47,873 nt of DNA, taken from positions 1-47,873 of the forward strand of contig CAIMZS010000535.1 in the NCBI GenBank assembly GCA_903846015.1. The letters are read 5' to 3'. Every line of letters begins with the position of its first letter. Positions within the stretch are counted from its first letter, which is position 1. Origin of the DNA: an uncultured Anaerolineae bacterium (GTDB taxonomy: Bacteria; Chloroflexota; Anaerolineae; Anaerolineales; Villigracilaceae). Below, one piece after another: positions 1-9,015 of the stretch. Below the pieces are notes generated by a model. It ran no database searches. It worked only from the letters and a program-made list of their open reading frames with translations, and was not told the DNA's origin. The position numbers were made by a program, and so were the translations under genes.

Positions 1-355
1 CCTGTCGCTCCAGATTGAAGATATAAACAGCCCGATCCTTGCAATGGGAAAGATTAAACTGCAAAGCCGGATAAGTAGGAATAAAGGGTTTGCCAAGTTG
101 GCTGTAACCAAATTGAATATCAAACGGCTGCATTCCGAGATAACTGGCAACTAGAACTCTTAAAATTGCACGTCCGAGTACATAGTGACGATGGTCTTTC
201 TCGAAATGGAAACGCCCGGAACGCTCCTTTTCATCACTTGAGAGCAATGAATAATATTGTCCAATGGTTTGATCTGATGGGAGAGTGATAGACCAAATAT
301 GCACATCTTCATCCATCAAATGAAATTTAATGGATGAAGATGTGTTTTCGCGCAT
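1..355 (-). CDS. 4'-phosphopantetheinyl transferase (Sfp-type), 3' part missing
   Basis: The reverse strand encodes the first 118 residues of an Sfp/AcpT-type phosphopantetheinyl transferase; the rest lies beyond the left edge. These enzymes move phosphopantetheine from CoA onto the serine of carrier domains. I see the family pattern in order: a long N-terminal stretch with HIWSI, an R-F-x-F-x-K-D-x-x-x-Y segment, GRAILR, LGKPF and FNLSHCKD. The metal-binding and WxxKEA-type motifs would be in the missing part. The ATG at 353-355 has a GGAGG ribosome site five bases upstream, which fixes the start. It is the last gene of the minus-strand arm, 112 nt after the ABC transporter. Three carrier domains are encoded in the divergent PKS-NRPS genes, so these are its likely substrates (inference). 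Confidence 0.88.
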   Translation of the reverse strand, partial: MRENTSSSIKFHLMDEDVHIWSITLPSDQTIGQYYSLLSSDEKERSGRFHFEKDHRHYVLGRAILRVLVASYLGMQPFDIQFGYSQLGKPFIPTYPALQFNLSHCKDRAVYIFNLERQ

Positions 356-363
356 GATATCCT

Positions 364-381
364 CCGAAAGGAGTCTTTCGG
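364..381 (-). promoter_or_regulatory. Hairpin touching the PPTase ribosome-binding site
   Basis: A perfect 7-bp inverted repeat (CCGAAAG / CTTTCGG, 4-nt loop) lies directly upstream of the PPTase start. Its 3' arm shares the GG of the GGAGG Shine-Dalgarno sequence. It could limit ribosome access or act as a weak processing site. No T-run follows, so it is not a standard terminator. Confidence 0.4.
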
Positions 382-467
382 TCACAAAGCGCGTAATTCG
401 CTCCGTATTGTCCACATCGCTATCATATGATCCCATCCAATGCCGGCAAGAACAGGCTGGTAGATGA

Positions 468-3400
468 TTAGGCCTCTCTGCGTTTTTGCATAATGACTGT
501 ACCAATAAACAAGACCAGGGAGATCAAGCTTTGAGCACACCAGGTGGTGTACAAAGTATACAAATAAGTCTGACGGTCATTTTTATTGATGAAAGTCCAT
601 CCATACTCATCCTTATAACGCCGAATGGTAGACTCGGCTGAACCAACTGCGATCGCCCGTTTGACTTTTAATTCGGTCAAGTCTTTTTGATAGGTCTCGA
701 TGGCTGTCTTGTAAAGATCCTGCTCTTTTTTCCAGTCATCAATTTTGGTCTGATAGTCATCCCGAATTTTGGCTACTTTATCATTGTAAACATTTAGATC
801 GCCCAGGTATTTCTGCAACAGAAGAATATTGTTTGGATCCGCTGGCTTGTCTGGGGCTGGCGGGAATTTCGGCTGTTCTGGCTGCGGCCCTGGCTCAGAT
901 GGTTTAACCGGATCTTTCGTGTCAATCGCTACATCATAATATTTCCCAAGCCCAGGGAAGTTGCAGCTGGATTCACGCAAAGCATTTTCACCCATGCAGG
1001 TACAGTTTTTATTCTTCTCATCCAGTGTGAGTTTATCCTGCTTATCCTTGGGCAAACTCCAACACGAATCGGCGGCTACGTCGGATCCAGCTCCGCCGAT
1101 TGCTACGGACGCTTGGAAGGCCCAACGGCTTGAAGCAACCGCTGTTGTAGCACTGGGCAGCGGCACAAGTGCGCCACTGAGAACCATTTGCGGAATGATG
1201 AACATGATCAAAAGCAAAGGCGCGGAATTAGCGTTGGGAGCCAGGGCTGATGCAAAAAAGCCCATCATTGTACCAGCGACGATCAGTAAGAACACAGTAA
1301 TGAAGAAGAATAATTTTTCTTCATTACCACCCGGCACATCAAAAGCCAGGTACCGGATGACAGTATAACAACCCGCCTGATAAACCGCCAGCAGCAAAGC
1401 TATCCATACCTTTGAGAGGATATAGGATGAGAGTTGGAGATTAACCATCCTCTCTCGTTTGTATATATCCCGTTCTTTTACAAGCTCGCGCATAAACGCC
1501 AAACCACCGACCAGAATAGTGGTATTGGTCAACACGATCAGTGTAATGATCAAATCATTGAAGCTGCCATTTTTAAAGGCGAGCGGATTACGTCCAGCCC
1601 CGCTTGCAAGCATAAAATCGAGCGAGGCCATCAGAGGCGCAGTCACAAGCAGCAGAGCAAGACTGAATCGATCGCGGATAAGGATCTTTATATTTCGACT
1701 GGATAAGATAAAAAACTGACGCAAGGCAGAGACTTGCTTTTGCTGATTCGGCAGATTGCGGGCAGTCTTGGTAGCCTGTTTGCCCAGGTTGGCAGATTTC
1801 CCATCACTCAGCGGTTCGGAAATATACTTGCCATAAGCAGGGTTTTCTCGGAAGCGCTTCGCCCAATCCGATGCCTTCCCGAGTTGTTCGTGATCAAGCA
1901 AAGTATAGATGTAGTCAAACTCCATCGGGCTTGAACGCCGGTCACGATCCGTGCGGTATTTGTCAAAATAAGCCAGCGCTTCTTCGGGCGGTCCAAACCA
2001 AGCGAGGTACCCACCTCTAGCAAGAAACACAACTTTATCAGCCAGCATGACATTTTTAGTGGCGTGGGTGATCATTACGATTGTGCGGCCCTGATCGGCA
2101 AGACGGCGCATCAAGCGCATCAACTCAGTCTCCATACCCGGATCAAGACCAGAAGTAGGCTCATCCAGGAAGAAAAGCCCTGGCTTTGTGAGCAATTCCA
2201 CACCAATCGAGACTCGTTTCTGCTGTCCGCCACTCAATTGGCTAATTTGTGTATCGCGGCGATGCGTCAGGTCCAGGTCATCCATGACCTCGTCAATGCG
2301 CTTCAGACGTTCCTGGCGGGTTGTATCAGCAGGCATACGCAGCTGGGCGGCATAATCCAATGCTTGAAAAACAGAAAGCTCCATATGGATGATGTCTTTT
2401 TGTGGGACGTATCCGATAGTGGAGCGAATGGCGTCGAACTCTTTATAGACATCGATGCTGCCGTTCACAATAACACTGCCATGAGTGGCAGGGCGGTACC
2501 CCGTAATCGCGTCGACCAGGGTTGATTTTCCGCCACCGCTTTGCCCAACCACAACGATAAACTCTTTTGGCTTAAATATCAGGGATGTATCCTGAATGAT
2601 ATTCAGCTTTTTAGTTACCCATTTATTAAGACCAAAAACTTCAACCTTTACCCCACCTTCACTCTGGTCTGTTTTGGCAAACTCATGTTCATCGACCACA
2701 AAACGATATGGACCAATTTGGATGGCGTCGCCCGGGTGCACCCATACTTCCCCGCTGATGCTTTTCCCGTTGACAAAAGTACCGTTGCTGCTGCGCAGGT
2801 CCCGTACCCGGTAACGTTGCCCCACTTTTTCGATCTCGGCGTGAAAGCTGGATACGGTCGGGGCAGGCAGGACGATTATATTATCTGCATGACGGCCAAT
2901 GGTCATCAATTTATTCTCGGTAAATTGGATTTTTTGTTGAGCCGGGTTAGCATCGCCCTGGGGGGAAAGAAAATCGAGCGAGGCCATTTCGCCAGGATCC
3001 CAACCACCAATACGGATTTTCATGCCATGCCGCAGACGTGTAGGTTCCATCACTGGAACTCCATCCAACAGCAGCGCATTGCTGATATTGGGGATTGGGT
3101 TCAGATAATAATCAGCACCTCGTTTTTCCAATTCAGCGTGAAAGCGCGAGACAAAGCGGTTATTTAATACAACATCATTCTCAGGTAAACGCCCAATTCG
3201 CAGCCTCGTTCCAGTCAGTGTATAAATCTTTGGTTCCTGCCCAGATTCGTTGACAACCAACTGAGGGGGGATTTGAGCAAATGCTGCAGCAGCATCCATC
3301 ATAACAGTCTGATTTTTTGAGCCTTGGGTCTTCAAGACAGTGGCTTCGACAGGGGGCTTCGAAACAACATTCTCCGGTGTCTCTTTCGGTTCAGCAAGGG

Positions 3401-3815
3401 AAGGTGTTTTTGTAACCATGGGTCCGGCTGACGTGTTCAAAACAGTGGGGTCAGCGGTCGGCTGCGAATCCCGAGTATTCTGAAAAACGGTGGCTTCGCT
3501 CTTCGGTTCTGGCAATACAACAAGTTTAAGTTCTATGTCCAATCCCAGGCGAATCAAATCGCCATCGACAATCGGTTTTGGCGCTTGAATAAGAACATTA
3601 TTAAGATACGTCCCGTTGCTACTACCCAGATCTTCAATAATATAGCCGGATTCTTCATGTGATATGCGGGCATGCCGGCGCGAAATACCCTCGATACTTA
3701 TAACAACATCCGCAGGAGGAATGCGCCCCATAACCAGGGGCAGACTGGTCAGCGGGATTTTTTCACCTGTGCGCAGCCCTGTGGTGATAATGAGGTGATC
3801 CTGTTCCTTATTCAC
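468..3815 (-). CDS. Triple-FHA ABC transporter (ATPase and permease in one chain)
   Basis: This 1115-residue protein has three forkhead-associated domains (about 25-95, 198-272 and 302-372), an ABCG-like ATPase (about 390-620) and an ABC-2 type membrane region (about 710-1110). FHA1 and FHA3 keep the SSNGT phosphothreonine-binding motif; FHA2 lacks it. Walker A is GQSGGGKST (424-432), the signature LSGGQQKR (527-534) and Walker B LFFLDEP. Before the last membrane helix is a long loop of about 150 residues with four or more cysteines, a proline-rich stretch and a charged helical stretch. The GTG start at 3813-3815 is supported by GGAGG five bases upstream; a nearby ATG ends after three codons. 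FHA domains suggest control by a Ser/Thr kinase, but none is in the window. Context suggests export of the neighbouring pathway's product, which is inference. Confidence 0.9.
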   Translation of the reverse strand: MNKEQDHLIITTGLRTGEKIPLTSLPLVMGRIPPADVVISIEGISRRHARISHEESGYIIEDLGSSNGTYLNNVLIQAPKPIVDGDLIRLGLDIELKLVVLPEPKSEATVFQNTRDSQPTADPTVLNTSAGPMVTKTPSLAEPKETPENVVSKPPVEATVLKTQGSKNQTVMMDAAAAFAQIPPQLVVNESGQEPKIYTLTGTRLRIGRLPENDVVLNNRFVSRFHAELEKRGADYYLNPIPNISNALLLDGVPVMEPTRLRHGMKIRIGGWDPGEMASLDFLSPQGDANPAQQKIQFTENKLMTIGRHADNIIVLPAPTVSSFHAEIEKVGQRYRVRDLRSSNGTFVNGKSISGEVWVHPGDAIQIGPYRFVVDEHEFAKTDQSEGGVKVEVFGLNKWVTKKLNIIQDTSLIFKPKEFIVVVGQSGGGKSTLVDAITGYRPATHGSVIVNGSIDVYKEFDAIRSTIGYVPQKDIIHMELSVFQALDYAAQLRMPADTTRQERLKRIDEVMDDLDLTHRRDTQISQLSGGQQKRVSIGVELLTKPGLFFLDEPTSGLDPGMETELMRLMRRLADQGRTIVMITHATKNVMLADKVVFLARGGYLAWFGPPEEALAYFDKYRTDRDRRSSPMEFDYIYTLLDHEQLGKASDWAKRFRENPAYGKYISEPLSDGKSANLGKQATKTARNLPNQQKQVSALRQFFILSSRNIKILIRDRFSLALLLVTAPLMASLDFMLASGAGRNPLAFKNGSFNDLIITLIVLTNTTILVGGLAFMRELVKERDIYKRERMVNLQLSSYILSKVWIALLLAVYQAGCYTVIRYLAFDVPGGNEEKLFFFITVFLLIVAGTMMGFFASALAPNANSAPLLLIMFIIPQMVLSGALVPLPSATTAVASSRWAFQASVAIGGAGSDVAADSCWSLPKDKQDKLTLDEKNKNCTCMGENALRESSCNFPGLGKYYDVAIDTKDPVKPSEPGPQPEQPKFPPAPDKPADPNNILLLQKYLGDLNVYNDKVAKIRDDYQTKIDDWKKEQDLYKTAIETYQKDLTELKVKRAIAVGSAESTIRRYKDEYGWTFINKNDRQTYLYTLYTTWCAQSLISLVLFIGTVIMQKRREA

Positions 3816-3915
3816 TCATGCCTCCATAAAATAAATCAAAAAAAGAAATATCAATCTGGTCTTCCGTATTTATTGCAATTCTACAAAAGACCTCGCGGGC
3901 TGGACGATGTCAGAT

Positions 3916-5931
3916 TCAACCGCTTTTACCAACATCGCGGTCTCTCAATCGGAACAAGATATGCCTTACATTAAATACCAATGCAAAAGCCAGAAATAAT
4001 TGATAAAACCTGTTTTGCATCACCGTGGATAAAATACTAACAAAGGACAGATCCCCGCCCCAAAAATAGCGACCGATATTGACCAGCCCCATACTGAGCA
4101 GCGTTACCAATAAAACTCGTCCAGCCATGCGGCTAAGCACACTTGCTGAAAAAACCCATTTTCCCACAGTCGAACCCAGGTTAACAAGCGGGCGTCCAAG
4201 CGTGGTCTGGGTGCGGATCATCAAATCGTTAAAGGTCTTCCCAATTTCTTCCACATTCAGGAAGAAATTATCACCAGCATTGTCTTTCAGTTTTTTGCGC
4301 CACTTGAGTTTGACCAGCTCAGCCCTATCTTTCATAAATTCAGTATATTCTTGATAACGATCCAGTTGGTTATCCAGCCGCAAGACAATCGAGTCGTACA
4401 AGAGGGTTGCGCGAATCATTCGCAGCATATGCAAGTTCATCGGCAAGTTAAATTTCTGAGCCACTCCAATCAAAACAAACCACTGACGCGCCGAGGTACG
4501 CTCCCAATATTGGGTATATTTTGCAGGTGTATTAAAGGTGTGCAGCACACGCATGTACTCGCCCTGAGCGTGCTTAACCAGCAGCGGCAAATCAACGGGA
4601 GGTAAAGGTTCCATTAAGCTTAGAGATGCCCTGGTCATGGCTTCAACATCTTGATTCTTCATGTTGAGAACCATTTGTTCCAGGGCAATAAGCTGCTGAT
4701 TGTTGAAACTGCCACAGCTCCCAAAATCAATAAAGGTTATTTCATTATTTGGACGGATCAGAATATTCGCCGGGTGTGGATCCGCATGGAAAAATACATG
4801 CTCATCCATACTCCAAAAAGCCGCCCACATAATGCGCCTGGCAAGTACGGCAGGGTCAATATTGAGCTGACGCAACAACGCCAACCCTTGCGGTTTTTTT
4901 TCTTCCACCAGGGCAATGACTTCCCACAACCATAACCCGGAAACAAATTCTTGCACAAGAACTTCGTCCCCAGAGAGTTCAAAAAACACTTTGGGCGCGG
5001 TAAAAAAATCTCGCCCAGATTTATGGACATTCCGGCGGAATATATCTTGAAAACGACCTTCACGCCTGAAATCCAACTCTTCCATGAGGATTTCACGCAA
5101 TTCTGTGCGTACGTTGCGCGTGAATCCGGGACGTACAAGGGTCAGAAACTCTGCCAGTTCAGTTACCCAATCCAACACCTGGAGATCCGCACGGAACAAT
5201 TCCGCGATTCCGGGCCGCCTGATCTTCACAACCACTTTTTTCCTATCATCTGCTGATGTCACCCCAGCACTTATCTGAGACTCGGTGAGCTTTAGAGTGG
5301 CCTGGTAAACACAGGCCATAGAAGCTGACCCAATCGGAGTGGGATCAAACACATCAAACACTTCCTGCCATGGTCGATGGATGGTTCGCTCAATCGCTTT
5401 CAAGGCTTCATCAGTAGGAAAAGGAGGCATTCGATCCAACATTTTTGACAATTCAACACAATAAGCCCACGGCACCAGATCAATACGCATGGCCAACTGT
5501 TGGCCCAGTTTAACAAAGGTTCCACCAGCCCTTTCTAGTGCCTGACGCAAGCGAACAGCTCGCCTTTCAACGCTGTCACGCCTTAGAAGTTGATCAACAA
5601 AATTACCTACCAAGATACTGAGAAAAACATTGAACCATGTAAACATACGGCCAAAACTTCGCCAGAAATTTGGCCTGGATACGGCAGGTTCCACATAGGG
5701 CAGTTGCAACTGCGCCTCATACTGGTTGTCAAGTTGTTTACGGCGGGGAATACTCTGCAGAATGGATTCTAAAGGCAGCGGGGAAGCAACCTGATTAATA
5801 CTGGCAACAGACTCTTTCCGATGTTGCAACCAGGCATTGACACCATTCATTACCGATTGTCTTGCCTGGACAGTTTTTTTCTTAAAAGGTTCAGGATGAT
5901 GCAGGGAGGAACTGCGTAGATTTGTAGTCAT
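3916..5931 (-). CDS. AarF/ABC1/UbiB-family kinase, catalytic residues intact
   Basis: This 671-residue protein is an atypical kinase of the ABC1/UbiB family. The family KxGQ motif is KLGQ (141-144). The ATP-site lysine is in VVVKIRRPG (K236), the catalytic loop is HADPHPAN (382-389) and the metal motif is DFG (402-404). The alanine-rich loop is GSASMACVY, with Cys where many members have Gln. Two hydrophobic segments near the C-terminus (about 590-655) suggest a membrane anchor. Known members act on isoprenoid-lipid metabolism such as ubiquinone, mostly as ATPases. It starts 8 nt after the stop of the second AarF homologue, so the two are almost certainly co-transcribed. The next gene down is the FHA-ABC transporter. 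Its substrate is unknown; ubiquinone genes are not visible nearby. Confidence 0.92.
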   Translation of the reverse strand: MTTNLRSSSLHHPEPFKKKTVQARQSVMNGVNAWLQHRKESVASINQVASPLPLESILQSIPRRKQLDNQYEAQLQLPYVEPAVSRPNFWRSFGRMFTWFNVFLSILVGNFVDQLLRRDSVERRAVRLRQALERAGGTFVKLGQQLAMRIDLVPWAYCVELSKMLDRMPPFPTDEALKAIERTIHRPWQEVFDVFDPTPIGSASMACVYQATLKLTESQISAGVTSADDRKKVVVKIRRPGIAELFRADLQVLDWVTELAEFLTLVRPGFTRNVRTELREILMEELDFRREGRFQDIFRRNVHKSGRDFFTAPKVFFELSGDEVLVQEFVSGLWLWEVIALVEEKKPQGLALLRQLNIDPAVLARRIMWAAFWSMDEHVFFHADPHPANILIRPNNEITFIDFGSCGSFNNQQLIALEQMVLNMKNQDVEAMTRASLSLMEPLPPVDLPLLVKHAQGEYMRVLHTFNTPAKYTQYWERTSARQWFVLIGVAQKFNLPMNLHMLRMIRATLLYDSIVLRLDNQLDRYQEYTEFMKDRAELVKLKWRKKLKDNAGDNFFLNVEEIGKTFNDLMIRTQTTLGRPLVNLGSTVGKWVFSASVLSRMAGRVLLVTLLSMGLVNIGRYFWGGDLSFVSILSTVMQNRFYQLFLAFALVFNVRHILFRLRDRDVGKSG

Positions 5932-5939
5932 CGCTACCC

Positions 5940-7877
5940 CTATACTTCCTTATCATCCAGACGAAACAACACGGTCCGACCGCTAACAAAAATCAATACC
6001 AAAATAACACTATGATAAATGGGGTTCGTCACTGCGAGGAAAAAAACATCATGGAGGTTAAATGGTTGTTGTGTGCCGATAAAAGAAAACAAAGCTGTGA
6101 CTACAACTGCTGCAGCGGTCACAAACAGCGATTGGGTTAAAAATCGAATTAAGGTATATGCTGTAAATGACCATTTGCTCATTAAAACGTTGAAATTTAC
6201 AGATGGTAACGCAAACATGTGGGTCGTTCGATTCAGCAAACCTTCAACCGTCTGGGCAACTCGATCCAGGCGGATAATAAGCTGCTCATTTGATTTCCCA
6301 TCAAGGTGCTCCAGGATGTTATTTGTTACACGACGGCGAGCCTGTTCAGCTTTGTAGTGATCAAATTTTCGATACTGGCTAACAAAGTCAATTTCAGGAT
6401 CCAACCTTACAGCCATAGATTCGAGCAAAAGGGTTGCACGTAATAGACGCAGCACTTCTATATCAATGTTGATCCCGTATTTACGAGCCAGATTGATGAT
6501 CCCGAGCCACTGGGTAACTGAAGTTCTATTCTGCCATGGCTGACTGTTGGGCGTCGCTTCCAGCGCATACAGAAGCTGCCAATTATAGTTTTCCAATTCT
6601 TGAGTCAATTCAATTAAATCGATGGGCGGCAAAGGCTCCATCAGGATCAAAGATGCACGCGCCATGTTCTGCGGGTCACGTTGTTCGGCATAATATAAGA
6701 TCTGACGCATAGCCTGTTGACGCGTGCGGCTGAGAGTACCAGTGGCCACAAAATTTATAAAAAAAAGTTTGCTGTCACGGCCAATAATGATGTTATTGGA
6801 GGTTGGGTTGGCATGAAAGAAAAGGTTTTCCTCGCGAGACCAGTAATTTATCCACAATAAACGTTTGGCGACCTTTTTGGGGTCGATATTCATGGCGCGA
6901 GCCTGCTCAAGCACGGCCTCATTTCCCAGTTCTATGGCAGCCAGTAATTCCCACAACCACATTCCGCTGGCGAAGTCGTTAACAACCACTTCCTCCCCTG
7001 AATACTCAAGATAAATCCTGGGCGCAGAAAAGAAACCCTTGCGAGATTCTTCCGCCTTGCGACGAAAGACATCCTGGCGGCGAGCTTCCTGGACAAAATC
7101 CAATTCTTCAATCAATAAGCTGCGAAATTCTTCGCGCAAGCCCTTGGTAAACCCGGGCCGAAAAATCGTGATAAATTCGGCAAAGGATAGCAACCAATCA
7201 AAGGCTTCCAGATCAGCCATAAATTGTTCACCCACTCCAGGACGGCGCACTTTGACAGCTACCTTCTCCCCGTTATACAAGATGGCCTGGTATGTACAGG
7301 CAACTGAAGTAGACAGGATAGGCTGGGGATCAAAGCGTGAAAATACGGCTGATAGTGGTTTTTTAATTGCACGTTCAACAATTCCAATGGCTTGTGCTAC
7401 CGGGAAAGGCGGCACGTGATCAGCCATACAGGATAATTCATTACTGAATATCATTGGGATCAGATCAACGCGCATCGACAGATGAATACCAAGCTTAACA
7501 AATGACCCCCCATTACGCTCAAAAGCATGCCTGAGACGTGCAGCGCGTCTTTTGATTGTATCTCTACGTGTCAACACATCCCAAAAAGTATTGAAATAAT
7601 AATAAAACACCAATTGAATACAGGAAAAAAAACGCCTGGCAGCAGCGATATGACTCGCATTAAAGGAAACAAATCGCATTTGAGGCAAGTCTGTGTCATC
7701 AGCCGAAACCTTGATAAACTGCCGGCGTGGTAAATCAGCGATTATTCCACGGCGATCATTAATCTCAATGGATTCTCCGAAGGACTCCCCGGTTCTTCGT
7801 TTTACCCCCGGCTTTTTTGAGGAAGACCCTGGTTCTTGTCGAATTGGGGTTGATGAATTGGGAGCAAGGTTTTGCAT
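5940..7877 (-). CDS. AarF/UbiB-family pseudokinase
   Basis: This 645-residue paralogue aligns end to end with the neighbouring AarF protein, including the C-terminal hydrophobic pair, but its catalytic positions have changed. KxGQ is KLGI (128-131), HADPHPAN is HANPTSNN (355-362) and DFG is NFV (375-377). The ATP-site lysine (VAVKV, K209) and the EELDF segment remain. I checked the codons at 6743-6800 on the reverse strand: both aspartates needed for metal and phosphotransfer are asparagine. A reading frame of this length without stops suggests a selected protein, not a decaying gene. It probably partners or regulates the intact kinase encoded 8 nt downstream. The ATG at 7875-7877 has only a weak ribosome site, so the start is less certain. 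Confidence 0.88.
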   Translation of the reverse strand: MQNLAPNSSTPIRQEPGSSSKKPGVKRRTGESFGESIEINDRRGIIADLPRRQFIKVSADDTDLPQMRFVSFNASHIAAARRFFSCIQLVFYYYFNTFWDVLTRRDTIKRRAARLRHAFERNGGSFVKLGIHLSMRVDLIPMIFSNELSCMADHVPPFPVAQAIGIVERAIKKPLSAVFSRFDPQPILSTSVACTYQAILYNGEKVAVKVRRPGVGEQFMADLEAFDWLLSFAEFITIFRPGFTKGLREEFRSLLIEELDFVQEARRQDVFRRKAEESRKGFFSAPRIYLEYSGEEVVVNDFASGMWLWELLAAIELGNEAVLEQARAMNIDPKKVAKRLLWINYWSREENLFFHANPTSNNIIIGRDSKLFFINFVATGTLSRTRQQAMRQILYYAEQRDPQNMARASLILMEPLPPIDLIELTQELENYNWQLLYALEATPNSQPWQNRTSVTQWLGIINLARKYGINIDIEVLRLLRATLLLESMAVRLDPEIDFVSQYRKFDHYKAEQARRRVTNNILEHLDGKSNEQLIIRLDRVAQTVEGLLNRTTHMFALPSVNFNVLMSKWSFTAYTLIRFLTQSLFVTAAAVVVTALFSFIGTQQPFNLHDVFFLAVTNPIYHSVILVLIFVSGRTVLFRLDDKEV

Positions 7878-7943
7878 CGGGTAATTGCGTCCTGGCTGTT
7901 GGGAAATATCTATCCCGGCTTCAACTCGGGAATAGTTATTTTT

Positions 7944-8411
7944 CTAAATCCGCCACAAACGGATAAACTTGGATACCCGCTTCAGAGTTTTGCGTAAACC
8001 TTTACGGTAAGACCCTGTATTTATCGACTCGGCCAGATCGATAGGGATGTCACTGGCCTCTTTCATTGAGGCGCTAGCGGCCTTGGCTGAATTATGGATG
8101 AAATCCTCAATTGCGCCATCCGTCTTTTCTTTTGCGGATTGCTGGCGTTCACGCTCGTAAACTTCCGCCCCTTTTGATAACGACCTGGCAGCTTTATGGC
8201 CGATGCGAATTGCATTCTCTTCAAGCCGTTGGATTTCTTCCAAACCACGTGAATATTTGATCTTACGTTCATCACTGCCGTTTTTTTCGGAAGAAGCATC
8301 ATCTTTTTTCTTTCGTCTTTTAAATTCCAAGACGATCGGTTTTAGCTGTGTCTCTGCATCGGCGGATGAACGGCTTAATAAGCGCACTTTGCTTTTTTCA
8401 TCGTCAGTCAT
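7944..8411 (-). CDS. Small charged helical protein of unknown function
   Basis: I do not recognise this 155-residue protein. It is rich in Lys, Arg, Glu and Ala, with a basic stretch near residues 30-40. A long predicted helical region (about 55-125) has a heptad-like spacing reminiscent of phasins or other amphipathic helical proteins. The C-terminus is strongly basic (KGLRKTLKRVSKFIRLWRI). There is no signal peptide or membrane helix. ATG at 8409-8411 is preceded by GAGGG. It lies between the 85-residue gene (18-nt gap) and the AarF pseudokinase (67-nt gap), so it is part of the same transcription unit and may serve the same membrane-associated process. Confidence 0.7.
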   Translation of the reverse strand: MTDDEKSKVRLLSRSSADAETQLKPIVLEFKRRKKKDDASSEKNGSDERKIKYSRGLEEIQRLEENAIRIGHKAARSLSKGAEVYERERQQSAKEKTDGAIEDFIHNSAKAASASMKEASDIPIDLAESINTGSYRKGLRKTLKRVSKFIRLWRI

Positions 8412-8428
8412 GTCAACCCTCGATTTCG

Positions 8429-8686
8429 CTATTTAAAAGGAAATAATAATTTTTCTAGATCAAGACGCTTGGTTTTTTTCTGGTAGATTAGCACGACGGG
8501 GATGATTACTTTCCCGTCCGCTTCGGCACCGAGCATCTCCTTTGCTTCTTCAACAACATCAAGGACTTCATCCCAAAGCTTTCCTTTTCCCTTTTTCAGA
8601 TCCTTAAGGTTGCCGGGCTTCTGTGAACCCAAATCGATAATAATGGGCTGAGTCATTTCTGTAGAGATTTCTTCATTTTCTTCCAC
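8429..8686 (-). CDS. Small conserved-looking protein of unknown function
   Basis: This 85-residue protein begins with GTG at 8684-8686, supported by GAGGA 8-9 bases upstream; the next in-frame ATG has no ribosome site. It has the pattern IIIDLG, a lysine- and glycine-rich LKKGKGKLWDEV segment, then IIPVVLIYQKK and a C-terminal LFPF. I recall a widespread small family with this layout (a DUF, possibly DUF6200-like) but am not sure of the name. No function is known to me. It is the first gene of the minus-strand arm, so the divergent promoter region at 8687-9015 should control it. Confidence 0.7.
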   Translation of the reverse strand: MEENEEISTEMTQPIIIDLGSQKPGNLKDLKKGKGKLWDEVLDVVEEAKEMLGAEADGKVIIPVVLIYQKKTKRLDLEKLLFPFK

Positions 8687-9015
8687 TATATTTATCCTCG
8701 CTTTCTATCACAATGAGAAACAAAATCATAATATATGGTACCCAGTTCTGCCGGGCACAGAACCTGAACGGTGCTAAAAAACCACTCAAAATAGAATTTT
8801 GATAACGAAATTTTACCAACGAGCAGCGCCGTTATTATAATTTTTTTCGTCGACTGCCACCCATGCATAACTAATTGGGATTGACAAAGCAGAATGTTAG
8901 ATATATGATTTATTGTACTCTAAATATGTGACTAATGTCAATTAACTTATTTTGGCTTTTGCGGTAATACATCGTAATTACTTATCTGGCAGATATCACC
9001 GAATCGGAGAAAAGT
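8687..9015. promoter_or_regulatory. Divergent intergenic region between the two arms of the locus
   Basis: This 329-nt AT-rich gap separates the minus-strand AarF/ABC arm from the plus-strand PKS genes. It holds a strong plus-strand promoter (8881-8909). For the minus strand I see a TATAAT at 8834-8839, but no convincing -35 box at 16-18 nt, so that promoter remains unplaced. The PKS leader would be about 100 nt long. I see no gene or RNA structure in it. Confidence 0.6.
8881..8909 (+). promoter_or_regulatory. Near-consensus sigma-70 promoter for the PKS operon
   Basis: TTGACA (8881-8886), a 17-nt spacer and TATGAT (8904-8909) match the housekeeping promoter consensus at 11 of 12 positions. 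Transcription would begin near 8916, giving a leader of about 100 nt before the PKS ATG at 9016. No operator is obvious in the leader. Confidence 0.8.

Noticed and set aside
961-3167. Plus-strand open frames within the FHA-ABC gene
   Set aside because: They lie opposite a clear long gene, have no recognisable domains or ribosome sites, and their composition follows the opposite strand.
8834-8839. TATAAT on the reverse strand as the promoter of the AarF arm
   Set aside because: The best -35 candidates at the right distance (GGGTGG, GGTGGC) are too poor; kept only as a possibility.
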